Counted from the stretch's first letter, positions 23,938 through 37,065 are shown. The stretch: 64,000 bases of DNA from Portunus trituberculatus (GCF_017591435.1 NC_059296.1:4352501-4416500); one strand, 5' to 3'. Notes: generated by a model from the letters alone, not told the origin. Made by a program: numbers and translations.

Positions 23938-24272
23938 GTGATGATGGTGGTGGTGGTGATGATAGTGGCGGTAGCTGTAGTAGTGGTAGTGGTGGTGGTA
24001 GTAGTAGCTGTAGTAGTAGAAGTAGTAGTAGCAGTAGTACTCGTAGTTGTAGTAGTAGTAGTAGTAGTAGCAGTAGCAGTAGTAGTAGTAGTAGTAGTAG
24101 TAGCAGTAATATCAATAAATATAACAATAATAATTATAATAATAATAATAATAGTAATAGTAATAGTAATAATAATAATAACCTAATGATAATGTAGTAG
24201 TAGTAGTAGTAGTAGTAGTAGCAGTAGTAGTAGTAGAAAAAGTAGTAGTAGTAGTAGTAGAAGTAGTAAAAA
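23938..24272. repeat. Compound (GTG)n-(AGT)n-(AAT)n-(AGT)n trinucleotide block
   Basis: Trinucleotide type drifts along the block: GATGGTGGT, then AGT/AGC triplets, then AAT/AATAGT (24114-24180), then AGT again (24197-24270). All long frames here are poly-Val, poly-Leu, poly-Tyr or poly-Thr artefacts. Confidence 0.93.
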
Positions 24273-24523
24273 CAATCCCCCAACACAATAAAATCAACAT
24301 AACAAACACATAAATATAAATACAAACACAAACAAATTCTTGCCATCCATTTCACCAAAGGAAAGTTAAACACTGAGAGAAAAATAAACCAACTCACACT
24401 CTCCACGTGAATTATTGAGGAAAAACGTTGATAATAATGAATAAATGAATAAGTAAAATAAATAGACAATACTCATAACAAAGCCAAACACACGACACGA
24501 CTGAAAACTGGGAAAAACAAGGA

Positions 24524-25148
24524 TCTCTGGTATCTGAGAATATATCAGAATGCATAAACAATTAATAAGAAAGGAAAAAATGGTGAGAAACATTATGTGA
24601 TGGAAAAAGAGAAATATTATACCGGAAGGGGAAAAAAAATCTTAAAACGAGAGAAAGAGAGAATGTTCTACGTAAAGCCACTCAGATTTCTTTAATTCCC
24701 CAGCCAAGGAAGCTTCTGAAAACGATACCTCTCTTGGGAAGGCGGGTGTAGATCAAGGCATGGGCGAGGGTGAGTGGTGGGCGGTGGGCGGAAATCATGA
24801 AACGTAAAAAAATAATGAAAACTAATAAATAAATGAGATAAATATAAAAGAAATGCAGCAGAATCTAGTGAGAGGAGTAAAAATGTGAAGAACTGATAAA
24901 TTCTAATAAATAAATAATAGAAATATAGAAGAAATGCAACAAGATTTAGTGAAAGAACAGTTTAAACTCTCTGGTATCTGAGAATATATTAAAATACGTA
25001 AACAATTAATAAGAGAAAGGAAAATAAAAAAAGGGAGAAAAATATATTATGAAAAAAGAGAAGCATTAACATGGAAGAAAAAAATAAATAAGAAATTAAC
25101 AAAAATAAATAAAGGATGAAACAAAGGCAACAGATCCTAGTGATAAAA
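24524..25148. repeat. Interleaved AT-rich duplication (X-Y-Y-X-Y)
   Basis: Block X (TCTCTGGTATCTGAGAATAT plus about 80 bp) occurs at 24524-24620 and 24968-25070, offset 444 bp. Block Y (AATAAATAAAT...AGAAATGCA-CA-A-TAGTGA) occurs at 24821-24877, 24902-24958 (offset 81 bp) and, more diverged, 25102-25148. Confidence 0.8.
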
Positions 25149-25166
25149 TTATGAGTACGTTCCATA

Positions 25167-25235
25167 TACATACATACATACATAAAACACATACACACAT
25201 AAATACATACATACATACATACATATGCATACATC
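25167..25235. repeat. (ACAT)n tetranucleotide repeat, interrupted
   Basis: Two runs of TACA/CATA units separated by an AAACACATACACACATAAA stretch. Confidence 0.93.
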
Positions 25236-25337
25236 AAAAATAACAGAGACACACGCATGAGATAAGCAAAAATGTCCTCCCCTCATTTGCATTAATTTTC
25301 TTGTCTCAGATGTATTGAGGCCATGCAGGTGAAGCTT

Positions 25338-25390
25338 CTCTCCCTCCTTCCCTCCCTCCTTCCCTTCCTCCTTCCCTCCCTCCCTCACTT
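25338..25390. repeat. (CCCT)(TTCC)n pyrimidine tract
   Basis: CTCCCTCCTTCC-type repeat. The minus-strand Gly/Glu frame derives from it. Confidence 0.9.
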
Positions 25391-25432
25391 AGTTCCTTCT
25401 TCCATCCCTCTTTTCCTTTCTTTGTCCCTTTC

Positions 25433-25459
25433 TCCTCCTCCTCCTCCTCCTCCTCCTCT
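25433..25459. repeat. (CTC)n trinucleotide repeat
   Basis: Nine units. Confidence 0.93.
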
Positions 25460-25541
25460 ATTCCGTCCTTCATTTTCATATTTTTTTCTCCTATACTTTC
25501 TTTATGTATTTTCATCTCTAATTTTACTATTATCATTCATT

Positions 25542-25542
<1 letters not shown>

Positions 25543-25615
<73 letters not shown>
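25543..25615. repeat. (CT)n microsatellite
   Basis: Pure array of about 36 units, with an inverted GA partner 240 bp downstream. Confidence 0.98.
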
Positions 25616-25617
<2 letters not shown>

Positions 25618-25852
25618 TTTCACACCTTTACCTGTTCTTTCCACACACATATGTTTTTCCTCTTTCCTTCACGCCTTCCGCCCCTCCACCCTCAGCATCC
25701 TTCTACCTCTTCCCTCCACCCCTCTCTCCACTCCCTCTCCCTCAAGACACTCCCTTGCATAAATATCGTAAAGATTCGGTGAGAAATCTGCAGGGATGTG
25801 AAACTAGGAGAAAAATATACAGTAAAATTCGCAAAAAGGAAGAAGAAATGAA

Positions 25853-25854
<2 letters not shown>

Positions 25855-25933
<79 letters not shown>
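25855..25933. repeat. (GA)n microsatellite
   Basis: Pure array of about 39 units. Confidence 0.98.
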
Positions 25934-25937
<4 letters not shown>

Positions 25938-26438
25938 GCGGATATAGAGAAACTGCCAGTGGTGTAAAGGAAATGTAAAACGGAAGAAAGAGAAAGATGA
26001 AAGATAAGAAGGAGGAGAAAAAGACGCATGAAAGAGAGAAAAAAAATTGTAGAAAGGAAATGATGAAAGGAAGTATACAAATAAACAACAAGACGAAGAA
26101 AACAAACATCGTACGAGAAGAAGTAAAAAAAAAAAAAAGACAAGGAAAAAGAGAGAAAAAAAGACATGGGTGACAAAAAGACGAGGGAATAAAAGAAAAA
26201 GATAAGCGTAATATTCCTGTGACATTAATACTGACACTGTATATACAACACTGTGTAGGTCAGGCATATACACCAGTACATGATGTCTGGGACCACTAAG
26301 CCGGTGGGTGGCGGGGGAACAAGACAAGACAAGAGGGAGAAAGGTGAGGAAGGCCGTGGGTTTTGGGGCCCGTGAAGCATCAACAAGAGTATGTTTTCTC
26401 GGGTAGACTCGCGGCTGTAGGAGGTGAATAATGAGGCA

Positions 26439-26480
26439 GTGGTGGTGGTGGTGGTGGTGGTGGTGGTGGTGGTGATGGTG
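26439..26480. repeat. (GGT)n trinucleotide repeat
   Basis: About 13 units with one GAT change at the end. Confidence 0.95.
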
Positions 26481-26566
26481 GCAATAGGTGTTCCTCAGGC
26501 CAACCAGCCTCGTCCTGCCTAGAGGCGATCATTTAAGGAAAGGACGAAAGAGGGTATGGGTGCATG

Positions 26567-26750
<184 letters not shown>

Positions 26751-26839
26751 GGAATGTGTGAAAAGGAGAGAAAGGATGGGAAAAAATGGTGTGAGATAGG
26801 ATGAGTCTTTGTTGTCTTAAACGTTCTAGCCAGTTTTGC

Positions 26840-26840
<1 letters not shown>

Positions 26841-26914
<74 letters not shown>
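26841..26914. repeat. (GT)n microsatellite
   Basis: Pure array of 37 units. It faces the AC array at 27007 across a 92-bp spacer. Confidence 0.98.
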
Positions 26915-26918
<4 letters not shown>

Positions 26919-27001
26919 GATAACCCATGTCACAAAGGAACCGTACCTCGAAGACTGATGGATAAACACACCTGAAGCCAGTCACCCACCCACCGACCCA
27001 T

Positions 27002-27006
<5 letters not shown>

Positions 27007-27091
<85 letters not shown>
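27007..27091. repeat. (CA)n microsatellite
   Basis: Pure array of about 42 units, preceded by (CCCA)n-like CCACCCACCGACCCATCCACC. Confidence 0.98.
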
Positions 27092-27092
<1 letters not shown>

Positions 27093-27285
27093 ATAGTTAA
27101 ATCGAGGAAAACTCTTAAAGCGAGAAAGATTTAATTCCTGTGGCGATGTTTGTCTAACCCAGAGGAGAAAAAAAAAAAGTGTCCAGAGGTTAATCTCATC
27201 TTAACAGAAAAACACACAAGTATTTTATCCTCAACAACCTGAAGATTTTTTTTTAAACACTTACATTCACTCACTCACTCACACA

Positions 27286-27289
<4 letters not shown>

Positions 27290-27331
<42 letters not shown>
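27290..27331. repeat. (CT)n microsatellite
   Basis: Pure array of 21 units. Confidence 0.97.
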
Positions 27332-27334
<3 letters not shown>

Positions 27335-27564
27335 GAACTTAACCAATGATACATATTACTTATCAAAAGACTGAGAACTGTTGGATGTATGAAATAAATA
27401 AAGATCACAGAGATAAAATAAGTAAGTGAATTAGCATAAGAATTAAAAAAAAATCATTATAAGATCATAGGAAGAAAATTTATGATACAAAGAGGCATTG
27501 CAATGATGCCTCCACAATAGAAGCATTGCAAGCAGGCAGGGAAAAAAATAGGGGATAACATTAG

Positions 27565-27685
<121 letters not shown>

Positions 27686-27759
27686 TACATTAATTCCAAA
27701 AGAGAAAGTGAGGGGAAAAAAGAATCTCGTTCATAACAATAATAATAATACTTAGATAC

Positions 27760-27775
27760 AACACACACACGCACA

Positions 27776-27817
<42 letters not shown>
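27760..27817. repeat. (AC)n microsatellite
   Basis: AC array with GC and CC interruptions in its first 20 bp. Confidence 0.96.
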
Positions 27818-27820
<3 letters not shown>

Positions 27821-30449
27821 CCACTTACAAAATAACAAGAAAATAACGCCTGCCTTCTTTCTCTGGTCCCCAAAACAACACAATAAAAAGAAAATTAATA
27901 AAAGGAAAAGAGTAAAGGTTATGAGGCGACTCTGTTCATGCATATCGAATCAAGAGTGTGCCAGTGTAGCTGTATTCGCGTCCCTCGGTGACTCGCGTAA
28001 AGTAAATATATGTCTGGCATTAGTATTCGGCTGATTACCATTATCATCCCGTTGTTCTGGTGGTACTGGGGATTGGAGGCACGGGAAGCAAAGCGGGGCA
28101 GGAATGGAACCGGAGAAAGGAGACTGAGAGGAACAGGATGAGTGCAGCAAGGAGGGTTGAGAGGTTTAGGGAGGTCTGAGAAGGTGAAATAGCAGAGGAT
28201 GGAATGTTAGGTTAAGGGAAGGGTTGAGGAGAGAAATGGCGTTGGTAAGGGTTGTAGAAAGGGATGAGGGAAGTTAAATGAGACAGAAATCAATGAAGGA
28301 AAAAGTATAGATGAAACAGTGGAAATGAGTAAATGAAAATTATACTTTTTTTGCATGCTTGGAAAGACGGAGGAACATTTTCATTAGATACTCCTTATTT
28401 TTTTCACGTTTTCACATGCAAGCAACGGTGTAGCGGGATACTTTTTTTTCTGTTTCATTGTTTTTTAGAAGCCCTGAATGACCTTCTGTCACTGAGTGCA
28501 TCGTGGGCGAAGCGAAGTCATGTTCCCCCTCTCAAGACAGTGTTTTGCCTATTAATTTATTCTGTCTTAACTTGCTAATTCGCGGCTTTCCCTTTGGACA
28601 GGCGAGACGCGCTCCTGTCGACAGATACAACACTCGCTGAGGAAAAACAGACACTCACGTCCCGAAACCAAATTGTTTTCTTTGCGCAAAGTGTTTTTAT
28701 TACCAGAGTCCACATGAATGTTGTCGTATTTTTACTCCTTTGCTAATGAGCTTTCGTGTGTCAGATAGCCTGCACATTTGAATGAACGCTATCAATTATT
28801 AGCAGAAGAAATATTACAGTAATATTTTCTCCGTTTGGGCCTTTTACATAGTTCATGCGTTATTTAAATGACAATATCGCAACATTGTATATCTACTAGT
28901 AAAAGAAAAAATAAACAAAACTACTGGTGCAACAAAAGCCAGACGTCTCCTAGCTCGCCTCTGTGACCAGCGGCCGCTTCACCCCAGGGCTCAATGTCTG
29001 TCTGAGTTACGAGAGAGCTGGTCACTTGGTATTTGGGTGGGAAGGTGGGGTGGGTAATTATCCATTCATTCATCCTAAAACATTTCTTAGTGAATATCAA
29101 AGCAGACTCCTATGAGAGCATATTGAGAGGCTGACATTCGCAGCTGCGGGAAGTAGTAAGACAGACAAAGCATCGACTCTGTGACTCATGACACTCACTG
29201 AATTATATCCCCCTCAGGCTCTGAACCAAAAGTAAGAGGAGCCGTGCACCGTGGCTCAGTGTATCGCCACCTGTACCTTTACCACCTGAAAAGTGCTGCA
29301 GCTGACGTCAATGGGCGGTGGATACCGAAGAATGTTTCAACGCTAGAACAGAAGCAAAACCTTTCCTTGTTTCACTTCCTCAAACAGAGTTGTCAATCGG
29401 TCCTAAAAAAGGGAAAGAGAAAGAAGCGAGAGAGAAAAAAAGTCGAGTTCCTCGCCACAAGCCATGCATGACGATCACCAAGATTTGGCTGGGCAAGATA
29501 GATGTCACATCATTTTATGGGATTTGTTCGTCTGGAAGAGAGACGCACACACAGATAAAGATAAAGGAACAAAGAGAGGTTTATTGGTTGTAAACATTAG
29601 TGTGTACACCACAAAAAACATCAAGTAATAGATAAAAATGTTAGTATGAAAATGGTTCCAGTAGCAACGCTCCCTCTTCTCTCATGGGGTGTGACAGCAG
29701 CAGCCGAACACTGCGGGAGGGAGGCGCGGCAGAGGTAGAGGCGCAGCAGAGGACATCGTAGGATTTAGAAGAAAAAAAAAAACTCAAGTCGAAAGAGCGG
29801 GTCAACATTATCAGAGAAAATAGATACCTGACAGGCGCACAGCAGCGATGTTTATGTATGATAATATCTACAACAGAGACCAGATGGCGCGGCACACGCC
29901 CCTCCCATGTCCCTCTTCACCACTCCCATACACTCATCACCATCAATCCTCCTCTTCACTTCCACCACTACTACTCTTCAGCTAACTACACCACTGCCAC
30001 CCTCACCATCACCCACCGCCACCACACAACACACTCACACACCCTTTCCTATCCACCCACCTCACAATTCACTTCTTTATTTGGCACACCATCCTCATCA
30101 TCGTTACCCCTCACCTTTCCTGACCCTTATATAAACACCACTTCACCCCATCCACCCATCCATCCACCTATCACGTCACCTCTTCTGTTGCAATCAACGA
30201 ACCCATCACTTCTACATCTACTCTTCATCTTTTTTCTCCCTCATTCTCTTCACTGTTCATATTTATTCCGGTTATTCCTACGATACAGTTTTATCACATA
30301 ACAATGCACCTTAAGGCAGAAAAGAAAACGAGACCCACGTAAGACAACGCAACATGACAACACAGCATCACATCTTGCACAACCATCGTTTAGTTGACCG
30401 TCAAAGGTTCCATCCCCAAAGGTACGTTCAGCTTAAATTGACGTATAAG

Positions 30450-30623
30450 CCACGCCTCCTTGCTCTTCCGATGCCTATCATTGGCTCGCGTGATGGATAC
30501 GCCACGCCCCTTCCTTCCCTCTAATGCACATAACTTGAACGACGCGATAGACAGGCACCGCTCCACTACCTCTTTTAATCTACGTGACTGATGATTATTT
30601 GGTGCAAGGCTGCGTTTGATTGG
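30450..30623 (-). promoter_or_regulatory. Possible promoter-proximal region (CCAAT and GC boxes)
   Basis: The minus strand has two CCAAT boxes (complements of ATTGG at 30480-30484 and 30619-30623) and two GGCGTGG-type boxes (complements of CCACGCC at 30450-30456 and CCACGCCCC at 30502-30510) within 175 bp. No gene start is evident on either side. Confidence 0.2.
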
Positions 30624-31610
30624 TGGGTGTTGGACTTGAGGGGCGCAAGGTATCAATCAAGCTGTTCTGAAGTTTAATGATGAAGGAAGATTGTGCTACT
30701 ATGAGTACTCGTAGGTTAATATAACATATGTGATCAGGAAAACTTTACATGAATACTAAGAGTCAATAAATCTTAGTACTGTTATTACGAGGGGTATGCT
30801 ACGGCAAACTTGAGATTCTAAGAATGTTTGGTGCATAAATCTCCAAAACTAATGCACGCTTATGAGTGACTATCATCAGCCATAATGATTCCAGTGCAGG
30901 AGAAAAGCCTTTGTAAAACTCCACCCTCCATTCATCTCTGTCGCCTGCCCATCACTCTCAGGTCACCTCAGCAAAGCAATAGCCACAACTGCAATACTTT
31001 ACATTAGGATTTCCTTTCAGGCTAACTTCATATGAAACTTGCACCTTTAGTTGACCTTTTCAGTTATCTCTAGAAAAATCATAATGCACAAAATTCAGTA
31101 CTGTTACGAGGGTTATAATAAGACAAGCCAAGGTATAATGAACACTCAGATTACAGGATAGTGTCTAAGAGTAATACTGCGTCCCTAATGAGAGCCTTGA
31201 TACAACGGCATGAACCAGGTCACCTGAGCCAAATATAGCAAAAACAAGACCTGGGATGACCTCGCCCTCTATCCATCCCAACAGGGGGGTCAAAGGAGGT
31301 GAGGGATAAGAGGAGGAGGAAGAAGGGGGAATGGAAGAAGAGGCACGAGTATGATGTTCTGCTTAAGTTCTGCCTGGGGTTCATTAATCCGCGTGGTGAT
31401 GGTGGTTCGTTCGTGCTTTGCTTCACGTGGAGCCGGGGCGGTGCACGGTGCGGCGTACGCGGACCAGGGCAACGCAAGGCGTGAGGCTCCGTAACTTATG
31501 TGAATATCACCGAAGTTAATACCCTCAGTTTTACATAATAATCAGGCCCCGCTCTCTTCTCGGTGAAGGCTCGTCCTGGAATAACCTTTCCCTGACCTAA
31601 CAACGAGATA

Positions 31611-31930
31611 TAATTAAGAGGATTAATGAGGTAATTAACGGAAAGGCTGCCAATAGCCAACTCTGAAAATTCGAGCATCTTTCACGCTCATTATATAATG
31701 CATTATTATGAATTTAATAGCAAAACATTCATTAGAGTTTTTTTGCCCCGTATTTCTCACCTCCAGAGAAAATGTGTGCATGAGGGAGAGACGGAGGAAG
31801 AGGAGGGGGGAGGTATAGGGAGAAGCAGGGAGGGCTGTGTGCGTGTGCGTGACCTGAAGTACGACTTGATGACTGCACTGAACTTAATTGAGATTATATT
31901 TCATTAATAGAATGAAGATTTTATTAATGA
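31611..31930. promoter_or_regulatory. Cluster of TAAT/ATTA homeodomain-type sites
   Basis: TAATTA (31611-31616), ATTAAT (31622-31627), TAATTA (31632-31637), several TAAT/ATTA cores at 31690-31735, TTAATT (31884-31889) and two ATTAAT copies (about 31903 and 31923). The AT-rich composition raises the chance level, so this is only a candidate enhancer. Confidence 0.2.
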
Positions 31931-31995
31931 AATGAAGGGTGGGAAAGTGGTAACGCTGGAAGGAGACGGCCATGAAGATATTACTCGTGCTGACG

Positions 31996-32110
31996 GGAGG
32001 AGGAGGAGGAGGAGGAGGAGGAGGAGGAGGAGGAGGAGGAGGAGGAGGAGGAGGAGGAGGAGGAGGAGGAGGAGGAGGAGGAGGAGGAGGAGGAGGAGGA
32101 GGAGGAGGAG

Positions 32111-32115
<5 letters not shown>
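31996..32115. repeat. (GGA)n trinucleotide repeat
   Basis: Pure array of 40 units, fused to the GA array that follows. Confidence 0.98.

Positions 32116-32173
<58 letters not shown>
32115..32173. repeat. (GA)n microsatellite fused to (GGA)n
   Basis: 29 units. With the preceding array it makes 178 bp of pure purine on the + strand. Confidence 0.98.
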
Positions 32174-32176
<3 letters not shown>

Positions 32177-33446
32177 GGGAGATGCTGGAGTGGTGTGTGG
32201 AGTTGGAAATGATGTAAGGAGGTAGGGGGAAGAAGATTAGGGAGATGGGAAGGGAGGAGCGAGGAGAAGGGAGGATGGAGAGGGGATGGAAAGAATCTTT
32301 AGGGTGTGTGGGCCGGGTCACAAAAGGTCAAGGAAGGCGAGGTCAACGATAACGAGAGTGGCGTGACAACCTCGTTTCAGCCTCTTCCTAACCCCGCCTT
32401 GTTGAGCAGCCAGTCCTCCTTATCCTACCCATTCTCTTCCTCCTACTCTCCCAATCGTCACTTTCTATCTCCTTCCCCTTTTCTCTCTCACCATCACTAT
32501 TCCTCCTCCTTCTCCTTCCTTTCATCACATCCCTCACTGCCTTCTTCCCTCTAATGGCCAGTGGCTAACCTCTCTATAACCACCACTCCGTAACACCTCA
32601 ACCACCATCGCCAGTTTTCTCACCACCACTCCCATCACGATCCACTATCATCATCTCTCTCCCAGCTACTCCATCACCATCACTGCCGTCATCATCACAC
32701 GCATCACATTCTAAAAATAAAGTGAAGGGTTGACTGATAAAAGATAAAAGTGAAAGAAGATAACGTCAGTGTAGTAGTTTTTTTTTTATTGTGAATATCG
32801 ACAAAATAAAATAGTAGAAAAATAATAATTAGTGATGCATTATATTCAGACTGACTCCCCGAACATAATTTATTCCCATCATTAATTATCTCACACTAAT
32901 AACTCAATTCTAATCCGTAACTCCCACGCATCTTCCTCCCACGGCATCTCATTTCATCGCCCATTCCTCCTTCTCTTCCTCCTCTTCTTCCTCCTTCTTC
33001 TTCTCCTCCTCTTCCTCTTCCTCCTCTCTTTAATGGCAACCTCCTTCTATTTTATTTTCTACTTCCCTTTCAAAACTACTATACATTCCTCTACATATTT
33101 CCTGACACTCACTCACTTCTCCATGTCAACTTTCTTCTACTCCCCCTCTCTCTCTCTCTCTCTCTCATGCCTACGCCACTCCCATTACACTCCCTCTAGG
33201 CTTCCTCTCTCTTCTCCAGCCACGACCTCCGCCTCACCACTTCATCAACACCTTCAGGAGGGTCACGGAGGCTGTCGCGGCACCCTCGCTAATCACGGGA
33301 GGCCTGGCGGGGAGAGGCGCAGGGAGGGAGGGAGGCAAATATTAATAAAGGCACGGAAGGGGGCAAGGGACCGGCCTCCTCCTCTTCTTCCTTCGCAAAC
33401 TTTCAAAAGAGTTTCAATGTGGAATAGTCTTGAACACACACGCTCT

Positions 33447-33450
<4 letters not shown>
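32174..33450. other. No gene seen
   Basis: Purine-rich to 32340, pyrimidine-rich 32390-32560 and 32930-33170, AT-rich between. Ser/Pro frames are compositional. Confidence 0.6.

Positions 33451-33516
<66 letters not shown>
33451..33516. repeat. (CT)n microsatellite
   Basis: Pure array of 33 units. Confidence 0.98.
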
Positions 33517-33520
<4 letters not shown>

Positions 33521-34011
33521 CCTTAAATATAAATTGCTTGTATCTTTGATCTTGTGAATAAGACTGAATGAGGCACGGTAGGGAAAACTTGCTCGTGGCT
33601 TCAGTTAGAGTGGTATTGGGATTCCTTCAAAGAGAGACGAGAAGGAAGGAATGTGGATTGTGAGTGTGATAATGAAAGACGAGGTGGTGTGTGGTATTTG
33701 AATGAGGAAGAAGAGGATAAAAAGGAAGCTGATGAGTGTGAAAGGAAAAAAAGACGAAAGGTTGGAATGAGAAATTACTTCCGAGTGAGGGATGGTGAAA
33801 AAGATGCAATGCGTGGAGGTGAAAGGCTGGGAGAGAAACACTTGTATGATGTTTGGATGAAGGGAGAAGGAAATGTAACAGATTAGTGGTAATTGTGGTG
33901 TTCTCAAGACACTTATTCTCAAATATTAAATGATTTTTCTCACTTTTATTCAAGCAAACATTTTTTTTCGTTCTTTTGTTACAGTTTTATCTAAAGCAAC
34001 AGTGGTAATGA
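33517..34011. other. No gene seen
   Basis: Purine-leaning unique sequence without a supported exon. Confidence 0.6.
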
Positions 34012-34118
<107 letters not shown>

Positions 34119-34654
34119 ATAGTAATAGTAGTAAAAATAGTAGTAGCAGTAGTAGTAGCATTAACAACAGTGGCAGCAGCAACATAATCAGTAGTAATAA
34201 AAGGAGTGGAAGTATTAGTAGTAGAAGTAGTAGCAGTAATGATAGTAGTAGTGAGCATGGTAATACCCGCGAGGACGTGGGATATAAATAGGTTCGTGCC
34301 TCTTAAGTGTCGTGATCAGAGACCATAGCCATAGCATGAGGAGATGCCCCGCGCCCCTGCACGCTTCGTTCCGCCTCCTCCCCTTCCACTGCCGTTAGAC
34401 TTAAGTACACGTTCGTCGCAGACCATTTCGTCATCTGCCCGAGTGCCTTCACCATTATCAGCTGCTGTTTGTTCCTCCACTGTGTAATAACTCCCATCCC
34501 TCTATTCCTCCAAGCGTGTCTGCTGGTTTCCATGTCTAATTGATTTTATATTTATTTTTTCTTATTTTTATTTACCACTGCACGAGTATTGTGATGTCTT
34601 CATTAAAGGCTGCACGATGAAATATGAATACAGTGAGAGGAGCAAGTTTCAACA

Positions 34655-34655
<1 letters not shown>

Positions 34656-34738
<83 letters not shown>
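34656..34738. repeat. (AC)n microsatellite
   Basis: Pure array of about 41 units. Confidence 0.98.
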
Positions 34739-34741
<3 letters not shown>

Positions 34742-36128
34742 CACGAGTTTTCTTTATCATTACGAAGTGAAATAATCAATAACACATCTTGATTTACTTA
34801 TTTTTCTAGTTGAAAATGACGACAACCTGAACATGAATGATAATCTTAGAAGTAGTACCAGAAATAGCAGTAATGGTAACAGAAGAAGGAGGAGAAGGAA
34901 GAGAAGGAGAAAGAGGATAAAGAAGAGGAAGAGGAGGAGAAGGAGGATAAGTATGACGTTAAGGGAATTATCCACAGGAGGCCTCTGACGCGGTGCAATC
35001 AGGCAGGCACAATGGAGGCAGCTTCCTGATTGTTCCTCGTTTATCTGATGAATTCTGAGCGACCACTGGCGTGCTCTGGGCGACACACTTACTATTCTTT
35101 TAGGGGATGACTTTCCTCGCCGCTGGTATAATTAGGGATGATATCAGGGCCCTCACGCGGCGGGGGGTAAGAGGCGCGCCGCATATTGCCGCCGCTACGG
35201 GTAATTGAAAGGTAGTATAGAGCTCCTACTCGCAGGCTGCACACCCACTCAATTATTCTAGAAGCCACAGCGGTATCGGAGTCAGGTTGCGAGGAGATAG
35301 ATGGTGAGGTGGCTGGATGGTTGGGTGGGTAAGTAGGTAGCTGGTTAGATGCTCGTGTAGGTGAATATAGTAAGGAATGAAAGGAGGGATCATATAGTAA
35401 ATAGATAATAAGTAGATGGGTAGGTAAGAATGTAAGGAACAGGATGGCTAAAGAAATGTATAGACGACTCCCTGTTTGATGAGGAAGTCTTCATGCTCTC
35501 CTTTTATTTAAGCCAGAGTGATATGATAACTCATGGTGTTTTAACAGGTAAATATCATAGGCCAGAAGTTATGACGTGTAAGTTCGGTCACACCTCTTTT
35601 CTCGGGCCCACTCCTTGTCACAAACAGCTCTGATTAATTACAGCAGCCATGAAAAAGGATGACATCTGTAGCTTTTGTTAATAATATAGGTAGAAAAATA
35701 ACGGATTAGATAAGGAATCAATAGTATATATGAAAGAATAAACTGTTAGTATTTAGATAGACATGTTGGGAAAGGTCAAAGGAGAGAAGAGATAGTGCAG
35801 AAAAAGAAAGAGAAAAGAATACCTTTCATTTTAAACTATACACTATATAATCTTGATACCTTGATTACTATTCCCACTTCGTCCCACCCTGCTTTTCCTC
35901 TCCCATATCATCAACAGCTTCTGAGGGAGGGTGGAGGAGGCTGGCGGAGGCTGGCTGGCAGGCTGGCTGAGTACACCCCTGACTGCCCTGTATCATGCAC
36001 GGAGGAGGGCGTTGCTTACATCTTATTGTTATCATGTTCTACGATTTCCTCAATTACTTAAGAATTATTATTAATCTTAACCTTCTCTTATCATGGCCTC
36101 TGTGGTCTATAATTACATATGCTTGATC

Positions 36129-36129
<1 letters not shown>
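34739..36129. other. No gene seen
   Basis: Contains a GAAGGA tract (34875-34950), a GC-rich block with ATTA motifs (35090-35280) and GGTAGATGG-like short repeats (35290-35430). No supported exon. Confidence 0.55.

Positions 36130-36181
<52 letters not shown>
36130..36181. repeat. (CT)n microsatellite
   Basis: Pure array of 26 units. Confidence 0.97.
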
Positions 36182-36183
<2 letters not shown>

Positions 36184-36389
36184 ATCATCAGAAAATCATC
36201 TAATGGAGGCGTAGACGAAGGGAAATGCTGTGAGTGCGTGTGGGAGGCAGCGGCGGCGCCCTGTTCAGCCGAGGCGCTCCACCCGCGGCTGAGAAAAGCA
36301 GGAGGAAATGGTATGAGGTGCTCAGCCTTGGCCCATTGTTAAGGTTGATACTGATGACTGGGAAGGTTGCATTTTGGTGTTGCGTAAAG

Positions 36390-36392
<3 letters not shown>

Positions 36393-36471
<79 letters not shown>
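36393..36471. repeat. (TG)n microsatellite
   Basis: GT array with a single A interruption at about 36427. Confidence 0.98.
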
Positions 36472-36474
<3 letters not shown>

Positions 36475-37062
36475 TTGATTACTATGTTTCGGCGTTGCAA
36501 TATAAATCATATCAACAATAAGGCACTCAATTTCTCATGTATCTTGCCTCTCGCACCGAAATAAATCTCTATACACGAATGATAAAGATGGAGATTAACA
36601 AAATAAACTTCATAGATAAATAATCCTAAATACATGAACAGTTCAAGGAAAAAATACTCCAAGGCAGATGGAAACCTAATCGCACATGACTCCAAGACTC
36701 CAGAGGCCAAAATGTAAATAGAACCAGCGCTCCGACACCTTGCATCTCACCGGCCACCCTGCTCCTGACGTACGGGTGGGTAATGTGTACGCTGCGGCAC
36801 GACCCGACCTGATCAATATAATTACTCGATAATCTGTTTACCATCAAAATATCTCCTGACGGGGCGGCGGCGTTGGCAGCACGCCGGGGACCTTGAATGA
36901 CTGCCCGCTGGAGATCAGTATCTGGTTAAGTCCTCCAGGAGTTTTCTTCTTATTAATCTTGATCCTACTCCCCCTCACCACTTTCCAGCTCCTCGTCCTC
37001 CTCCTCCTCTCCTAATTTCTCTCATTCTCCAACCTAAATGAGAACTTTCGGGTTGCATGTAA

Positions 37063-37065
<3 letters not shown>
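36472..37065. other. No gene seen
   Basis: Unique sequence, pyrimidine-rich after 36960. Confidence 0.6.

Larger units (their letters stand above)
27818..31995. other. 4.2-kb stretch without arrays or supported genes
   Basis: Mostly unique sequence. 28100-28330 is purine-rich, 29870-30300 is pyrimidine-rich, 30430-30660 looks promoter-like (listed separately), and 31490-31930 is rich in ATTA motifs (listed separately). Frames such as 28333-28578 and 31299-31484 have no recognisable domain and no paired splice signals. Confidence 0.5.

Noticed and set aside
30775..31125. Possible second dispersed repeat sharing AGTACTGTTA(TTA)CGAGGG at 30778 and 31100
   Set aside because: Similarity is limited to about 20 bases and does not extend, so it is probably chance.
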